This document shows positions 1-11,676 of a DNA stretch of 64,000 bases, one piece after another. The position numbers were made by a program, and so were the translations under genes. Every line of letters begins with the position of its first letter. Within the stretch, counting starts at the first letter, position 1. This DNA comes from Streptomyces avicenniae (lineage in GTDB: Bacteria; Actinomycetota; Actinomycetes; Streptomycetales; Streptomycetaceae). Where the stretch lies: NCBI RefSeq assembly GCF_000719135.1, contig NZ_JOEK01000019.1, forward strand, positions 1-64,000. Reading direction: 5' to 3'. The notes under the pieces were generated by a model, which saw only the letters and a list, made by a program, of their open reading frames with translations, searched no databases and was not told where the DNA came from.

Positions 1-2134
1 GCGCCACCGCCGTCTTCATCACCTCCGCGGACTGGAGCACGAACGGCAACTGCATCTGCCCCGACCCGAACAGCTCCCCGACCACCTTCATCCCCGCCAA
101 CAGCGTGTCGTTCACGATCTCCAACGCAGGCCGCACGGCAAGCGCGGCGTCCAAGTCCGCCTCAAGACCGTTCCGCTCCCCGTCGATGATCCGCCGCCGC
201 AACCGCTCCTCCAACGGCAGAGCAGCCAACTCATCCGCCTTACCCGCCTTCAACGACGCAGCCGTCGCCCCCTCGAACAGGGCCATGAGCTTCTGAAGAG
301 GGTCATAGCCCTCCTGGCGGCGGTCGTAGATGAGGTCGAGAGCGGTGGTCACCTCCTCGTCACTGAAGCGGGCGATGGGGAGGATCTTCGCGGCGTGGAC
401 GATCGCGGAGTCGAGCCCGGCCCGCACACACTCGTCCAGGAACACCGAGTTCAACACCAGACGCGCCGCCGGATTCAGACCGAAGGAGATGTTCGACAGA
501 CCCAACGTCGTCTGCACGTCCGGATGCCGACGCTTCAGCTCACGGATCGCCCCGATCGTGGCGACACCGTCCTTGCGCGACTCCTCCTGCCCGGTGCAGA
601 TGGTGAACGTGAGGCAGTCGATGAGGATGTCGCTCTCGCGGATGCCCCAGTTCCCCGTCAGATCCGCGATCAACCGCTCCGCGATCGCCACCTTCTGCTC
701 CACCGTCCGCGCCTGACCCTCCTCATCGATCGTGAGCGCGATCAGCGCGGCGCCGTGCTCCCGCGCCAACGCCGTCACCTGCGCGAACCGCGACTCAGGA
801 CCGTCCCCGTCCTCGTAGTTCACGGAGTTGACGACCGCCCGCCCACCCAACTTCTCCAACCCCGCCCGCAGAACCCCCACCTCGGTCGAATCCAGCACGA
901 TCGGCAACGTGGACGAGGTGGCCAGACGCCCCGCCAGCTCCTCCATGTCGGCCACGCCGTCGCGGCCGACGTAGTCCACACACAGGTCGAGCAGGTGCGC
1001 GCCCTCGCGGATCTGGTCACGCGCCATCTCCACGCAGTCGTCCCAGCGGCCTTCCAGCATCGCCTCACGGAACTTCTTCGACCCGTTCGCGTTCGTCCGC
1101 TCACCGATCGCGAGATACGACGTGTCCTGCCGGAACGGAACCGACTGGTACAACGACGCCGCCCCAGGCTCCGGCTGCGGCGTCCGCTCCCCCGGCACCA
1201 CACCCCGCACCCGCTCCACCACCTGCCGCAGATGCTCCGGCGTCGTGCCGCAGCAACCCCCCACGAGGCTCAGCCCGTAGTCACGGACGAAGTCCTCCTG
1301 GGAGTCGGCCAGGCCCTCGGGTCCGAGGGGGAAGTGCGCGCCGTCCTTGGTCAGGATCGGCAGGCCCGCGTTGGGCATGCACAGCAGCGGAACGCGCGCG
1401 TGGCGGGCGAGATGACGCAGGTGTTCCGTCATCTCCGCGGGCCCCGTCGAGCAGTTGAGGCCGATCATGTCGATGCCGAGCGGCTCAAGCGCCGTCAGCG
1501 CCGCACCGATCTCCGAACCCAGCAGCATCGTCCCCGTGGTCTCGAAGGCCAGGGAGCACAGCACCGGGACGTCGGCGCCCGTCGCCTCCATGGCGCGGCG
1601 GGCGCCGAGGACGGCGGCCTTCGTCTGCAACAGGTCCTGCGTGGTCTCGATGAGCAGGGCGTCCGCGCCGCCGGTGAGCAGCCCCTCCGCGTTGGCCTGG
1701 AAGCCGTCGCGGATCGCGGCATAGGTGACGTGGCCGAGGGTGGGCAGCTTCGTGCCGGGCCCCATCGACCCCAGCACCCAGCGCAGCCGCCCGTCCCCCG
1801 CCGCGTACGCGTCGGCCGCCTCGCGGGCGATCCGCGCCCCCGCCTCCGACAGCTCGTGGATGCGGCCGGGGATGTCGTACTCGCCGAGAGCCGAGAGGTT
1901 GGCGCCGAACGTGTTGGTCTCGACACAGTCCACACCCACCGCGAAATACGCGTCGTGGACGGTACGCACGATGTCGGGGCGCGTCACGTTCAGGATCTCG
2001 TTGCAGCCTTCGAGGTCGGCGAAGTCCTCCAGACTCGGGTCCTGTTCCTGGAGCATGGTGCCCATCGCCCCGTCCGCCACCACGACCCGCGAGGCGAGTG
2101 CCGCGCGCAGGGCGGCGGGACGTCCCGCGGTCAT
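1..2134 (-). CDS. metH: Cobalamin-dependent methionine synthase, C-terminus beyond window
   Basis: This enzyme methylates homocysteine to methionine with methyltetrahydrofolate through cobalamin. The first 711 residues are visible, against about 1,150-1,200 in the family. They cover the homocysteine barrel, with zinc-ligand motif GGCCGTT near residue 293, the pterin barrel, and the start of the B12-binding cap (GMKVVGELFGSG near residue 680). The catalytic B12-binding His loop and the reactivation domain lie left of the window. The ATG at 2134 overlaps the stop of the kinase gene (ATGA), so it is translationally coupled. It is the distal visible gene of an operon that begins near 18,040 and is devoted to polyketide assembly, which suggests a role in regenerating methionine for the cluster's methyltransferases. 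The family call is secure; the dedicated role is inference. Confidence 0.95.
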   Translation of the reverse strand, partial: MTAGRPAALRAALASRVVVADGAMGTMLQEQDPSLEDFADLEGCNEILNVTRPDIVRTVHDAYFAVGVDCVETNTFGANLSALGEYDIPGRIHELSEAGARIAREAADAYAAGDGRLRWVLGSMGPGTKLPTLGHVTYAAIRDGFQANAEGLLTGGADALLIETTQDLLQTKAAVLGARRAMEATGADVPVLCSLAFETTGTMLLGSEIGAALTALEPLGIDMIGLNCSTGPAEMTEHLRHLARHARVPLLCMPNAGLPILTKDGAHFPLGPEGLADSQEDFVRDYGLSLVGGCCGTTPEHLRQVVERVRGVVPGERTPQPEPGAASLYQSVPFRQDTSYLAIGERTNANGSKKFREAMLEGRWDDCVEMARDQIREGAHLLDLCVDYVGRDGVADMEELAGRLATSSTLPIVLDSTEVGVLRAGLEKLGGRAVVNSVNYEDGDGPESRFAQVTALAREHGAALIALTIDEEGQARTVEQKVAIAERLIADLTGNWGIRESDILIDCLTFTICTGQEESRKDGVATIGAIRELKRRHPDVQTTLGLSNISFGLNPAARLVLNSVFLDECVRAGLDSAIVHAAKILPIARFSDEEVTTALDLIYDRRQEGYDPLQKLMALFEGATAASLKAGKADELAALPLEERLRRRIIDGERNGLEADLDAALAVRPALEIVNDTLLAGMKVVGELFGSGQMQLPFVLQSAEVMKTAVA

Positions 2135-3114
2135 CGGCCGCCCACCACCCGCGCCATGATCTCGTCGGCCGCCTCGGGCCCGTACGCGTCGGCGGTCCGG
2201 GCGGCGAACTCGGCGGGGTCGAGCTTGTACTCCTGGGTGCCGACCGTCTCCAGGACGGTCGTCGCCAGGGCGCTGCCGACCTGCGCCGCGCGTTCCGGGG
2301 CCAGGCCGCGGCCGAGGCCGGCGAGGTATCCGGCGCGGAACGCGTCACCGCCGCCCGTCGGGTCGATGACGTGCCGGGCCGGTACGGCGGGGACGGTGAG
2401 GGTCGGGGCGCCCGCGGCCCGGACGGTCGCGCCCGCCTCGCCACGGGTGACGATCCAGGTGCCGACGCGGTCGAGGACCTGGCGTTCGCTCCAGCCCGTG
2501 CGTTCCATGAGGAGGGCGGCCTCGTACGCATTGGTGAACAGCAGCCTGGCGCCGCCGACGAGGCGGCGTACCTCCTCCGCGTCGAGGCGGGCCAGTTGCT
2601 GCGACGGGTCGGCGGCGCGCGGGATGCCCAGCTCGCGGCTCTCGGCCGTGTGCCGGAGCATGGCGGCGGGGTCGTCGGGGGCGACCAGCACCAGGTCGAG
2701 CCCGCCGGTGCGGGCGGCGACGTCGGAGAGCGCGATGTCCCGGGCCTCGCTCATCGCCCCGGCGTAGAAGACGGCGATCTGGTTCTGGTCGGTGTCGGTG
2801 GTGCACATGAACCGGGCGGTGTGACGGGTCCGGCTGACCCGCACCGAGTCGGTGTCCACGCCGTGGCCGCGCAGCCAGGCGCCGTAGTCGGCGAAGTCGG
2901 GGCCCGCGGCGCCCACCAGGACGGGGGTGTAGCCGAGGAGGCCGAGGCCGAAGGTGATGTTGGCGGCGACTCCTCCCCGGCGTATCTCCAGGTCGTCCAC
3001 GAGGAAGGACAGCGAGACGGTGTCCAGGCTGCCGGGGACGAGTTGTTCGCTGAACCGGCCGGGGAAGGCCGTCAGGTGGTCGGTGGCGATGGAGCCGGTG
3101 ACGGCGATGCGCAT
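2131..3114 (-). CDS. PfkB-family carbohydrate kinase, probable adenosine kinase
   Basis: This 327-residue protein is a ribokinase-fold kinase. An N-terminal GSIATD motif is followed by the RRGGVAANI substrate loop near residue 45, and the C-terminal anion-hole motif DPTGGGDAF lies near residues 250-258, where Asp is the catalytic base. The TGGGD form resembles mycobacterial adenosine kinases. It lies between metK and metH, one base after the metK stop and overlapping metH by four. This position suggests that it phosphorylates adenosine released from S-adenosylhomocysteine, completing methyl-cycle salvage. An adenosylhomocysteinase gene is not visible and could lie left of the window. Ribose, fructose or another nucleoside remain possible substrates, so the exact substrate is an inference. 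Confidence 0.85.
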   Translation of the reverse strand: MRIAVTGSIATDHLTAFPGRFSEQLVPGSLDTVSLSFLVDDLEIRRGGVAANITFGLGLLGYTPVLVGAAGPDFADYGAWLRGHGVDTDSVRVSRTRHTARFMCTTDTDQNQIAVFYAGAMSEARDIALSDVAARTGGLDLVLVAPDDPAAMLRHTAESRELGIPRAADPSQQLARLDAEEVRRLVGGARLLFTNAYEAALLMERTGWSERQVLDRVGTWIVTRGEAGATVRAAGAPTLTVPAVPARHVIDPTGGGDAFRAGYLAGLGRGLAPERAAQVGSALATTVLETVGTQEYKLDPAEFAARTADAYGPEAADEIMARVVGGR

Positions 3115-3115
3115 C

Positions 3116-4348
3116 TCAGACCCCCGCGGCGGCGCGCAGGGCTGCCACGCGGTCGGTCTTCTCCCAGGTGAACTCGGGCAGTTCGCGCCCGAAGTGGCCG
3201 TACGCGGCGGTGCGGGCGTAGATCGGGCGCAGCAGGTCGAGGTCGCGGACGAGGGCGGCCGGACGGAGGTCGAACACCTCGTCGATGGCTTTCCCGATGC
3301 GGTCGGTGCCGACCGTGTGGGTGCCGAAGGTCTCCACGAACAGGCCGACCGGCGCGGCCTTGCCGATGGCGTAGGCGACCTGCACCTCGCAGCGGGAGGC
3401 GAGCCCGGCGGCGACGACGTTCTTCGCGACCCAGCGCATCGCGTAGGCGGCGGACCTGTCCACCTTCGAGGGGTCCTTGCCGGAGAAGGCGCCGCCGCCG
3501 TGCCGGGCGTAGCCGCCGTAGGTGTCCATGATGATCTTGCGGCCGGTGAGCCCGGCGTCGCCCATCGGGCCGCCGATCTCGAAGCGGCCCGTCGGGTTGA
3601 CGAGCAGCCGGTAGCCGGTGGTGTCGAGCTTGATGCCGCCCTCCGTGAGGGCCGTCAGCTCGTGTTCGACGACGAGTGCGCGGATGTCGGCCGTCAGGAG
3701 GGTGTCGAGGTCGATGCCCGCGGCGTGCTGGGTGGAGACGACGACGGTGTCGAGGCGGACGGGCTTGTCGCCGTCGTACTCGATGGTGACCTGCGTCTTG
3801 CCGTCGGGCCGCAGGTAGGGCACGGTGCCGTCGCGGCGCACGTCGGCGAGGCGGCGGGAGAGGCGGTGCGCGAGGTGGATGGGCAGCGGCATCAGCTCGG
3901 GCGTCTCGTCGCAGGCGTAGCCGAACATGAGGCCCTGGTCGCCCGCGCCCTGCCGGTCGAGTGCGTCGGCGGTGCCGGTGCGGACCTCGTGGGCGGTGTC
4001 CACGCCCTGCGCGATGTCGGGGGACTGCGCGCCGATGGACACCGACACGCCGCAGGAGGCGCCGTCGAAGCCCTTGACGGACGAGTCGTAGCCGATCTCC
4101 AGGATCTTGTCGCGGACCAGTTGCGGGATCGGCGCGTACGCCTTCGTGGTGACCTCTCCCGCCACGTGCACGAGCCCCGTGGTGATCATCGTCTCGACGG
4201 CGACGCGGGACGCCGGGTCGTCGCGCAGCAGGGCGTCGAGGATCGTGTCGCTGATCTGGTCGGCGATCTTGTCGGGGTGGCCCTCGGTCACGGACTCGGA
4301 GGTGAAGAGGCGCGGCCTCGTGCTCCGCTGAGGACGTGCGCTGGTCAT
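3116..4348 (-). CDS. metK: S-adenosylmethionine synthetase
   Basis: MetK makes S-adenosylmethionine from methionine and ATP. The 410-residue length is normal. The ATP-binding GHPDKIADQ motif is near residue 27, GFDGASCG lies in the middle, and the phosphate-binding [15 protein letters not shown] loop is near 285. I chose the ATG at 4348 because it is preceded by GAGAGGAA and overlaps the stop of the O-methyltransferase gene (ATGA). Longer upstream starts would run into that gene. Streptomyces normally carries a housekeeping metK elsewhere. A copy inside a polyketide operon, next to an adenosine-kinase-like gene and metH, points to dedicated S-adenosylmethionine supply, although I cannot tell whether it is the only copy in the genome. 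Confidence 0.96.
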   Translation of the reverse strand: MTSARPQRSTRPRLFTSESVTEGHPDKIADQISDTILDALLRDDPASRVAVETMITTGLVHVAGEVTTKAYAPIPQLVRDKILEIGYDSSVKGFDGASCGVSVSIGAQSPDIAQGVDTAHEVRTGTADALDRQGAGDQGLMFGYACDETPELMPLPIHLAHRLSRRLADVRRDGTVPYLRPDGKTQVTIEYDGDKPVRLDTVVVSTQHAAGIDLDTLLTADIRALVVEHELTALTEGGIKLDTTGYRLLVNPTGRFEIGGPMGDAGLTGRKIIMDTYGGYARHGGGAFSGKDPSKVDRSAAYAMRWVAKNVVAAGLASRCEVQVAYAIGKAAPVGLFVETFGTHTVGTDRIGKAIDEVFDLRPAALVRDLDLLRPIYARTAAYGHFGRELPEFTWEKTDRVAALRAAAGV

Positions 4349-5436
4349 CGTGCGTTCCTCTCGTCGTGGGCGACGGGCGTCGCCTGGATCAGGGCCTCGG
4401 CCCACGGGGCGTCGGGGCCGACGGCGGGCATGGCCGTGTCGGTGATGCGGAATCCGGCGCGGTCGAGCAGGGCGGTCAGTTCGTCGAGCGTGCGTTCCTG
4501 GCCGCCGAGGACGACGAGCATCTGGAGGTCGGAGAACTTGCCGGGGTGGAATCCGGTGACGGCGGGGATGACCTTGTCGATGAGGATCAGCCGGGCGCCG
4601 GGCGGCATGGCCTGGCGGACGGCGCGCAGGATGCGCAGGGCGTCCTCGTCGTTCCAGTCGTGGATGACGCGGGACAGGAGGTAGCTGTCGCCGCCGGTGG
4701 GGACGGCGTCGAAGAAGCTGCCGCCCTGGATCTCGACGCGGTCGAGCACGCCGTGGGCGGCGAACACCTCGGGGGCCTGGGAGACGCCCGCGGGGGTGTC
4801 GAGGAGGACGCCGTTCAGCCGGGGGTGGCGGGCGAGGAGGTGGGCGAGGAGCCCTCCGGCGCCGCCGCCGACGTCGATGACGGTCCGGTCGCCGCTGAAG
4901 TCGCAGCGGTCCACGGCCTCGGTCGGGGCGCCCGTCCTGGCCATGGCGTTGAAGCTGGTGCTCGCCCCCGACTCCCTGGCGAGGTAGGCGAAGTGCGAGA
5001 GGCCGTAGACGTGTTCGAACGCGGCCTCGCCGGTGCGGACGGTGTGCAGGACGTCGGCCCAGGCGCGGAAGCTCTCCTCGCCGTTGACGATGATGAAGTG
5101 GCGCAGCCCGCGGGGCGCGTCGGAGCGCAGCGCGGCGCCGGTCGCGGTGGTGCCGAAGATGCGGCCGGGGTGCTCCCGCAGGACGCCGAGCGCCTCAAGC
5201 GCCCGGCAGAAGCGGTAGAGCGCGCCGGGGTGGACGCCGGTCTCCTCGGCGAGGTCGTCGCTGGACCTGGGCCCGTCCCGCAGGGCGTCGGCGAGGCCGA
5301 GCTTCGCGGCGACGTAGAGGCTCTGGAACGCCCAGGGCGCCGTGGTGACGACGAGGTGGTTGAGGGCGACGGCGTCCGGGGGGTCGTCGTGCGCCGGGGG
5401 GCCAGGCGGGTCGGCCTGCCGTGTGGCACCGCTCAT
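4345..5436 (-). CDS. Class I SAM-dependent O-methyltransferase (DnrK/TcmO-like)
   Basis: This 363-residue protein has the two-part plan of polyketide O-methyltransferases: an N-terminal helical dimerisation and winged-helix region (about 25-110) and a Rossmann methyltransferase domain. The SAM loop [10 protein letters not shown] is near residue 185 and the conserved [13 protein letters not shown] segment near 258, whose His is the usual catalytic base. It is clearly related to two other methyltransferases in this window, at 24913-25947 and 27932-28960. The chosen ATG at 5436 has GGAAGG upstream and overlaps the previous stop. It probably methylates a phenol of the aromatic core; the position cannot be predicted from sequence. 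Confidence 0.92.
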   Translation of the reverse strand: MSGATRQADPPGPPAHDDPPDAVALNHLVVTTAPWAFQSLYVAAKLGLADALRDGPRSSDDLAEETGVHPGALYRFCRALEALGVLREHPGRIFGTTATGAALRSDAPRGLRHFIIVNGEESFRAWADVLHTVRTGEAAFEHVYGLSHFAYLARESGASTSFNAMARTGAPTEAVDRCDFSGDRTVIDVGGGAGGLLAHLLARHPRLNGVLLDTPAGVSQAPEVFAAHGVLDRVEIQGGSFFDAVPTGGDSYLLSRVIHDWNDEDALRILRAVRQAMPPGARLILIDKVIPAVTGFHPGKFSDLQMLVVLGGQERTLDELTALLDRAGFRITDTAMPAVGPDAPWAEALIQATPVAHDERNAR

Positions 5437-5618
5437 GATGCGCCTTCCTGTGACGGTCGTTCCGGGTCGGGGACTTCGTGGAGGGTCGTGCCGAACCACC
5501 AGCCGAGGTGGATGAGGCCGAGGACGGCGGCGGCCCAGATCCGGTGCCCGGCGGACGCGCCGGGCGGCGGCCGGTAGCCGTACGCGAACGGGTCCCACGC
5601 CGAGGGGCGGTCAGGCAT
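5433..5618 (-). CDS. Small protein with one membrane segment, unknown function
   Basis: This 61-residue protein does not match a family I recognise. It has a polar, Pro-rich first half (SAWDPFAYGYRPPP), one hydrophobic stretch at about residues 29-46 (IWAAAVLGLIHLGWWFG) and a short acidic tail, so it may be a single-pass membrane protein. It overlaps the upstream cyclase by 8 bp and the downstream methyltransferase by 4 bp. That tight packing supports its being a real gene rather than chance. Possible roles, all inference, are a membrane anchor for tailoring enzymes or an accessory to export. Confidence 0.65.
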   Translation of the reverse strand: MPDRPSAWDPFAYGYRPPPGASAGHRIWAAAVLGLIHLGWWFGTTLHEVPDPERPSQEGAS

Positions 5619-5940
5619 CGCGTTCCCAGCGGTAGAACTCCTGGGCCATGGCGTCCTTGGGCTCGCGCCACGTCGCCGGGTCGTACGCGGAGACGAAGGG
5701 GCCCAACTCCTCGCTGATGCGGCGGAACTCCGGGTGCTTGCGGGAGCGGGTGACGGACGCCTCCACCGGCGCGTCGCCCTCCACGAGGTGGAGGTAGACC
5801 TCGCCGAACTGGAAGAGGCTGCGGGCGCGGACGCCGATGGTCTGCGGGAGGTCGGACCCGTGGTCGGAGCGCCCGAAGATGTCCGCGATGTCCGGGGCGG
5901 CGTCGGGCAGCATGCGGGCGACGATCAGGCTTCGGTACAT
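5611..5940 (-). CDS. TcmI-family polyketide cyclase
   Basis: At 109 residues this matches the length and pattern of TcmI, a ferredoxin-like dimeric cyclase that closes a late ring of aromatic polyketides. The recognisable features are an N-terminal YRSLIVARM strand, the central LPQTIGVRARSLFQFGEVYLHL block with the family's conserved His at position 51, and the C-terminal AQEFYRW. The ATG at 5940 has GAGGAGAG upstream. With the single-domain aromatase at 8363-8845 and the cupin and ABM proteins, it makes up a cyclase set like those of pentangular polyphenol clusters. The family is confident; the ring it closes is not predictable. Confidence 0.9.
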   Translation of the reverse strand: MYRSLIVARMLPDAAPDIADIFGRSDHGSDLPQTIGVRARSLFQFGEVYLHLVEGDAPVEASVTRSRKHPEFRRISEELGPFVSAYDPATWREPKDAMAQEFYRWERDA

Positions 5941-5981
5941 CTGTCTCTCCTCGTTGGGTGCGAACGGCGTTGCTGGCGCGG

Positions 5982-7112
5982 TCAGATGAGGAAGTCGGGC
6001 ACGTCCCGGCCGAGCAGCACGGAGCCGACGCGGCGCTGCGCCTCCAGGCCGAACGCGATGTGCTGCGCGGCGGTCTGGACGTCGCGGAAGTAGCGCTGGA
6101 GCGGGGCGCGGTCGTAGAGCTGGCTGGCGCCGCAGGCCCGCATCGCCGAGTCGGCGACGTCGAGCGTGGCCCGCATGGCGTGCTGGACGGCGCCGGTGAG
6201 GAGGGCGCGGGCCTGCGGCGAGGCGACGCCGTCCTGCGTCTGCGCCCACACCTGGGCCACCGCCTCGTGGACGAACGCCCTGGCGGCGCCGACGGTCGCC
6301 TCGCAGCGGGCGATCTCCGCCTGCACGATGGGGGTCTCCGACAGGAGCGTCCGTTCGGTGTTGCGCTTGCCGAGGACGATCTGCCGGTACTCGTCCACGA
6401 TGCGGCGGGCCGCGCCGAGGGGGAACCCGGCCATGGCGACGAGCAGGTAGCTCATGTACGGCAGCCGGTACAGGGGGCCGTCCTCGCGGGCCGGTCCGTA
6501 CGGGTCGAAGGTGAGGCGGGACGGCAGCAGCAGGTCGGTGACCTCGATGTCGTGGCTGCCGGTGCCGCGCAGCCCGGCCACGTGCCACGTGTCGTGGACG
6601 GTGACGGCGGCGCCCGGCAGCAGGGCGAAGCGGGGCGGCCCGGCGGCCGGGCGGTATCCGGCGACCAGGTGGTCGGAGAGCCCGCAGCCGCTGGTGTAAG
6701 GCCAGCGGCCGATGAGCCGTATCCGCTCCTCGCCCGCGTCCACGGCCGTGCCGAGCGGCGCCATCGAGCCGGTGATCAGCGGCCTGGGGGTGGCCTCGGT
6801 GATCTCCCGCGCGACGTCGGGCTCCAGCCAGGCCAGGTAGCCGGCGCCCTGGCCGATCATGACCGTCCAGCCCGTGGCGGCGTCGCCGCGGGTCAGCTCC
6901 TCCACGACGCGGACGATCGTGAGCGGGTCGGCCTCACGACCGCCGAGGGAGGCGGGCGTCATCAGGCTGAACAGCCCGGCGGCGCGCAGTTCGTCCACCA
7001 GGTCGGCCGGGAGGGTGCGCCCGGACTCCACTTCGAGCGCCCGGCCCGGCAGGGTCGCCGCCAGGCGGACGGCCTCCTCGATCGGTGATTTCTCCAGTGC
7101 GGTGACGGACAT
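5982..7112 (-). CDS. Acyl-CoA-dehydrogenase-like flavin hydroxylase 1
   Basis: This 376-residue protein has the acyl-CoA dehydrogenase fold of two-component flavin hydroxylases (HpaB, ActVA-ORF5 type): an N-terminal helical domain with LPADLVDELRAAGL, a middle beta domain (GRWPYTSGC, GTGSHDIEV) and a C-terminal helical bundle. In aromatic polyketide clusters such proteins hydroxylate anthrone or phenol rings with reduced flavin from a partner reductase. It is a paralogue of the next gene upstream (7161-8366); both share the TRGDAATGW/SRGDGATGW segment and the GTGSHDI segment. The ATG at 7112 follows GTGAGG. It cannot be a normal acyl-CoA dehydrogenase role by context; the substrate is unknown. 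Confidence 0.85.
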   Translation of the reverse strand: MSVTALEKSPIEEAVRLAATLPGRALEVESGRTLPADLVDELRAAGLFSLMTPASLGGREADPLTIVRVVEELTRGDAATGWTVMIGQGAGYLAWLEPDVAREITEATPRPLITGSMAPLGTAVDAGEERIRLIGRWPYTSGCGLSDHLVAGYRPAAGPPRFALLPGAAVTVHDTWHVAGLRGTGSHDIEVTDLLLPSRLTFDPYGPAREDGPLYRLPYMSYLLVAMAGFPLGAARRIVDEYRQIVLGKRNTERTLLSETPIVQAEIARCEATVGAARAFVHEAVAQVWAQTQDGVASPQARALLTGAVQHAMRATLDVADSAMRACGASQLYDRAPLQRYFRDVQTAAQHIAFGLEAQRRVGSVLLGRDVPDFLI

Positions 7113-7160
7113 GGTCTCTGCCTCACTTGGGTCTCGGTTGGCGGGTCGGGCGACGGCCTC

Positions 7161-9193
<2,033 letters not shown>

Positions 9194-10417
9194 TCAGTGC
9201 CCGGGGGCGCGCAGGACCAGGGCCGAGTTGCCGCCCGCGAGGCCGCGCGCGAGCACGAGCGCGGTGGCCGTGTCGGTGGGGCGGGGGGCTCCGGTGACGA
9301 GGTCGAGGTCGTAGGCGGTACCGGTGGCGTAGGGGGTGGGCGGGACGAGTCCGTGGCGCAGGGTGAGCGCGGCGAGCGTGACGTCGAGGGCGGCGGCGCC
9401 CGCGTAGGCGCGGCCGAACCCGGCCTTCGGGACGGTCACCGGGAGCGAGTCGAGGGCGGGGCCGAAGACCTGCCGCAGCGCGTCGGCCTCGGCGCGGTCG
9501 GCGGCGGGGTGGGCCAGGCCGTCGGCGAAGACCACGCCGACGTCGGACGGCGCGCAGCCCGCCTCGTCCAGCGCCCCGAGGACGGCCTTGGCGAGCCCTT
9601 CCGCGCTGTGGACGTGGGGCTCGCCGCCGGTCCAGGTGGTGCCGTGCCCGGCGATGCGCGCCTGCGGCACGGCGCCCCGTGCGCGGGCGGCCTCCTCTTC
9701 CTCCAGGACGAGCACGGCGCCGCCCTCGGCGGGCGTGAAGCCGCGGGCCAGGTCGCTGAACGGCAGGTAGGCGTGGTCGGGGTCGTCCGCCTCGCTGAGC
9801 AGGCCGTGGCCGTACTGGCAGGCCATGGAGAACGGGGCGAACGGGGCCTCGGCGCCGCCCGCGAGCATGGCGGTGGTGCCGTAGCGGATGTCGCGGGCGG
9901 CGTGGGCGAGGGCGTCGAGGCCGCCCGACTCGTCGGCGACGAGCACCCCACAGGGGCCCTTGAGACCGTGGCGGATCGACAGCTGCCCCGTGCTCGCGGC
10001 GTAGAACCAGGCGATGGACTGGTAGGGGCCGACGTGCCCGGGGCCCCTGCTCCACAGCCGTTCGATCTCGCGCTGGCCGAACTCCACTCCCCCGGCGGCG
10101 CTCGCGGTGACCGCGCCGAAGGAGTAGGGCGGCAGGGTGTCGGGGCTCAACCGGGCCTGTTCCAGGGCGAGATCGGCGGCGGCCAGTGCGAACTGGGTGA
10201 AGCGGTCGGTCTGTACGGTGACGCGCGTGTCGATCGCCGAGGCCGGGTCGTAGCCGCGGACCTCGCCCGCGACCGTCAGGGGGTAGCCGTCGGCGGGGTA
10301 GCGGGAGAGGCGGCCGAGCGCGCCGTGGCCCGCCAGCGCGGAGCGCCAGAACGCGTCCACCCCCACGCCGGAGGGGGCGATGACGCCCATGCCTGTGACG
10401 ACGGTCCGCCGGGTCAT
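9194..10417 (-). CDS. Type II PKS chain length factor (KS-beta)
   Basis: This 407-residue ketosynthase-fold protein starts with [18 protein letters not shown] and pairs with the KS-alpha encoded just upstream. The active-site Cys of KS-alpha is replaced, as in all chain length factors, but the usual Gln is here Glu: the segment reads [10 protein letters not shown], where typical CLFs have DQ or EQ followed by AGG. In the family this Gln is linked to malonyl-ACP decarboxylation and priming. A cluster that also encodes a starter-making PKS and a KASIII-like protein may not need that activity. The ATG at 10417 overlaps the KS-alpha stop. Confidence 0.95.
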   Translation of the reverse strand: MTRRTVVTGMGVIAPSGVGVDAFWRSALAGHGALGRLSRYPADGYPLTVAGEVRGYDPASAIDTRVTVQTDRFTQFALAAADLALEQARLSPDTLPPYSFGAVTASAAGGVEFGQREIERLWSRGPGHVGPYQSIAWFYAASTGQLSIRHGLKGPCGVLVADESGGLDALAHAARDIRYGTTAMLAGGAEAPFAPFSMACQYGHGLLSEADDPDHAYLPFSDLARGFTPAEGGAVLVLEEEEAARARGAVPQARIAGHGTTWTGGEPHVHSAEGLAKAVLGALDEAGCAPSDVGVVFADGLAHPAADRAEADALRQVFGPALDSLPVTVPKAGFGRAYAGAAALDVTLAALTLRHGLVPPTPYATGTAYDLDLVTGAPRPTDTATALVLARGLAGGNSALVLRAPGH

Positions 10418-11676
10418 CGGGCGCGCTCCCCCGGGGTGAGGACGACGGCGGACTGGAAGCCGCCGAAGCCGCTGCCGACGGACAGCACGTTCCGCAGCGG
10501 CGCCTCGCGCGCCTCGTGCGGCACGTAGTCGAGGTCGCAGTCCGGGTCGGGCACGTCGAGGTTGGCGGTCGGCGGCACCGTGTCGTGGTCCATCGCGAGG
10601 ACGCAGGCGGCGAGTTCGATGGCGCCGATGGCGCCGAGCGAGTGGCCGACCATGGACTTGATGGAGCTGACGAGGGTGTCGTGCGCGTGCGCGCCGAGGG
10701 CCCGTTTGACGGCCGCCGTCTCGTGGCGGTCGTTCTGCTGGGTGCCGGAGCCGTGGGCGTTGACGTAGTCGATGCCGGACGGGTCCACGCGGGCGTGCCG
10801 CAGGGCCCGTTCGATGGCCTCGGCCATCTCAAGACCTTCCCTGGTCAGGCCGGTCATGTGGTACGCGTTGCCGCGGGTGGCGAAGCCGCTGACCCGGCAG
10901 CGGGCGCGGGCGCCGCGCCGCCTGGCGTGCCCGGCCTCCTCCAGCACGAGGACGGCCGCGCCCTCGCCGAGGACGAACCCGTCACGCGTCCGGTCGAAGG
11001 GCCGGGAGGCGTGCGCGGGGTCGTCGTTGCGGGTGGACGTGGCGCGGATCGCGTCGAAGCAGGCCACCGTGATCGGGGAGACGGGCGACTCGGCGGCGCC
11101 CGCGACCACGACGTCGGCCTTGCCCTCCTCGATGAGCCGCAGCCCGTAGCCGATCGCGTCGAGCCCGGACGTGCAGCCCGTGGACACGGTGTGCACGGGG
11201 CCGCGGGCGCCGACCGCCCCGGCGACCTCCCCGGCGAGCGGGGCGGGCGAGAAGACGCGGAACAGGTCGGCGGTGACCTTGCGGTGGTCGATGGTCCAGG
11301 ACGCGCCGCGCTCGCTCGCGGTGACGTACTCGGCCTCAAGCTGCGTGGTGCCGCCCACGGCGCTGCCCATGGAGACGGCGGTGCGCCAGGACGACTCCTC
11401 GTCGGTCTCCAGGCCCGCCTCGGCGACCGCCTCCCGTGTCGCGGCCATGCCGAACTGGACGTAGCGGTCCATCCGGGCGATCTCGTCGGGCGTCAGGACG
11501 CCCGCGGCGTCGAAGTCGCACTCGGCGGCGATCCGGGAGCGGAATCCCTCGGGGTCGAACAGCGTGATGGCGCGGGTCGCGGTGCGGCCCGAGGAGAGCA
11601 GTTCCCAGAACGCCTTGGCGCCGACGCCGCCGGGGGCGACGACGCCCACGCCGGTGACGACCGCTTCTCGGGTCAC
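10414..11676 (-). CDS. Type II PKS ketosynthase alpha
   Basis: This 420-residue protein is the condensing subunit of the aromatic polyketide synthase. The nucleophile is Cys168 in [12 protein letters not shown]. The catalytic His residues are in [11 protein letters not shown] and [11 protein letters not shown]. The GTG at 11676 overlaps the cupin stop (GTGA) and gives the standard N-terminus [16 protein letters not shown]; an open extension further upstream lacks homology and is another frame over the cupin gene. Together with the CLF and ACP it builds the poly-beta-keto chain. The gene order cupin, KS, CLF, ACP, aromatase resembles spore-pigment (whiE, cur, sch) and pentangular polyphenol clusters. 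Confidence 0.97.
   Translation of the reverse strand: MTREAVVTGVGVVAPGGVGAKAFWELLSSGRTATRAITLFDPEGFRSRIAAECDFDAAGVLTPDEIARMDRYVQFGMAATREAVAEAGLETDEESSWRTAVSMGSAVGGTTQLEAEYVTASERGASWTIDHRKVTADLFRVFSPAPLAGEVAGAVGARGPVHTVSTGCTSGLDAIGYGLRLIEEGKADVVVAGAAESPVSPITVACFDAIRATSTRNDDPAHASRPFDRTRDGFVLGEGAAVLVLEEAGHARRRGARARCRVSGFATRGNAYHMTGLTREGLEMAEAIERALRHARVDPSGIDYVNAHGSGTQQNDRHETAAVKRALGAHAHDTLVSSIKSMVGHSLGAIGAIELAACVLAMDHDTVPPTANLDVPDPDCDLDYVPHEAREAPLRNVLSVGSGFGGFQSAVVLTPGERAR

Noticed and set aside
395..2767. Long plus-strand open frame over metH and the kinase gene
   Set aside because: It has Arg/His-rich low-complexity sequence without motifs and runs antisense to two well-supported genes.
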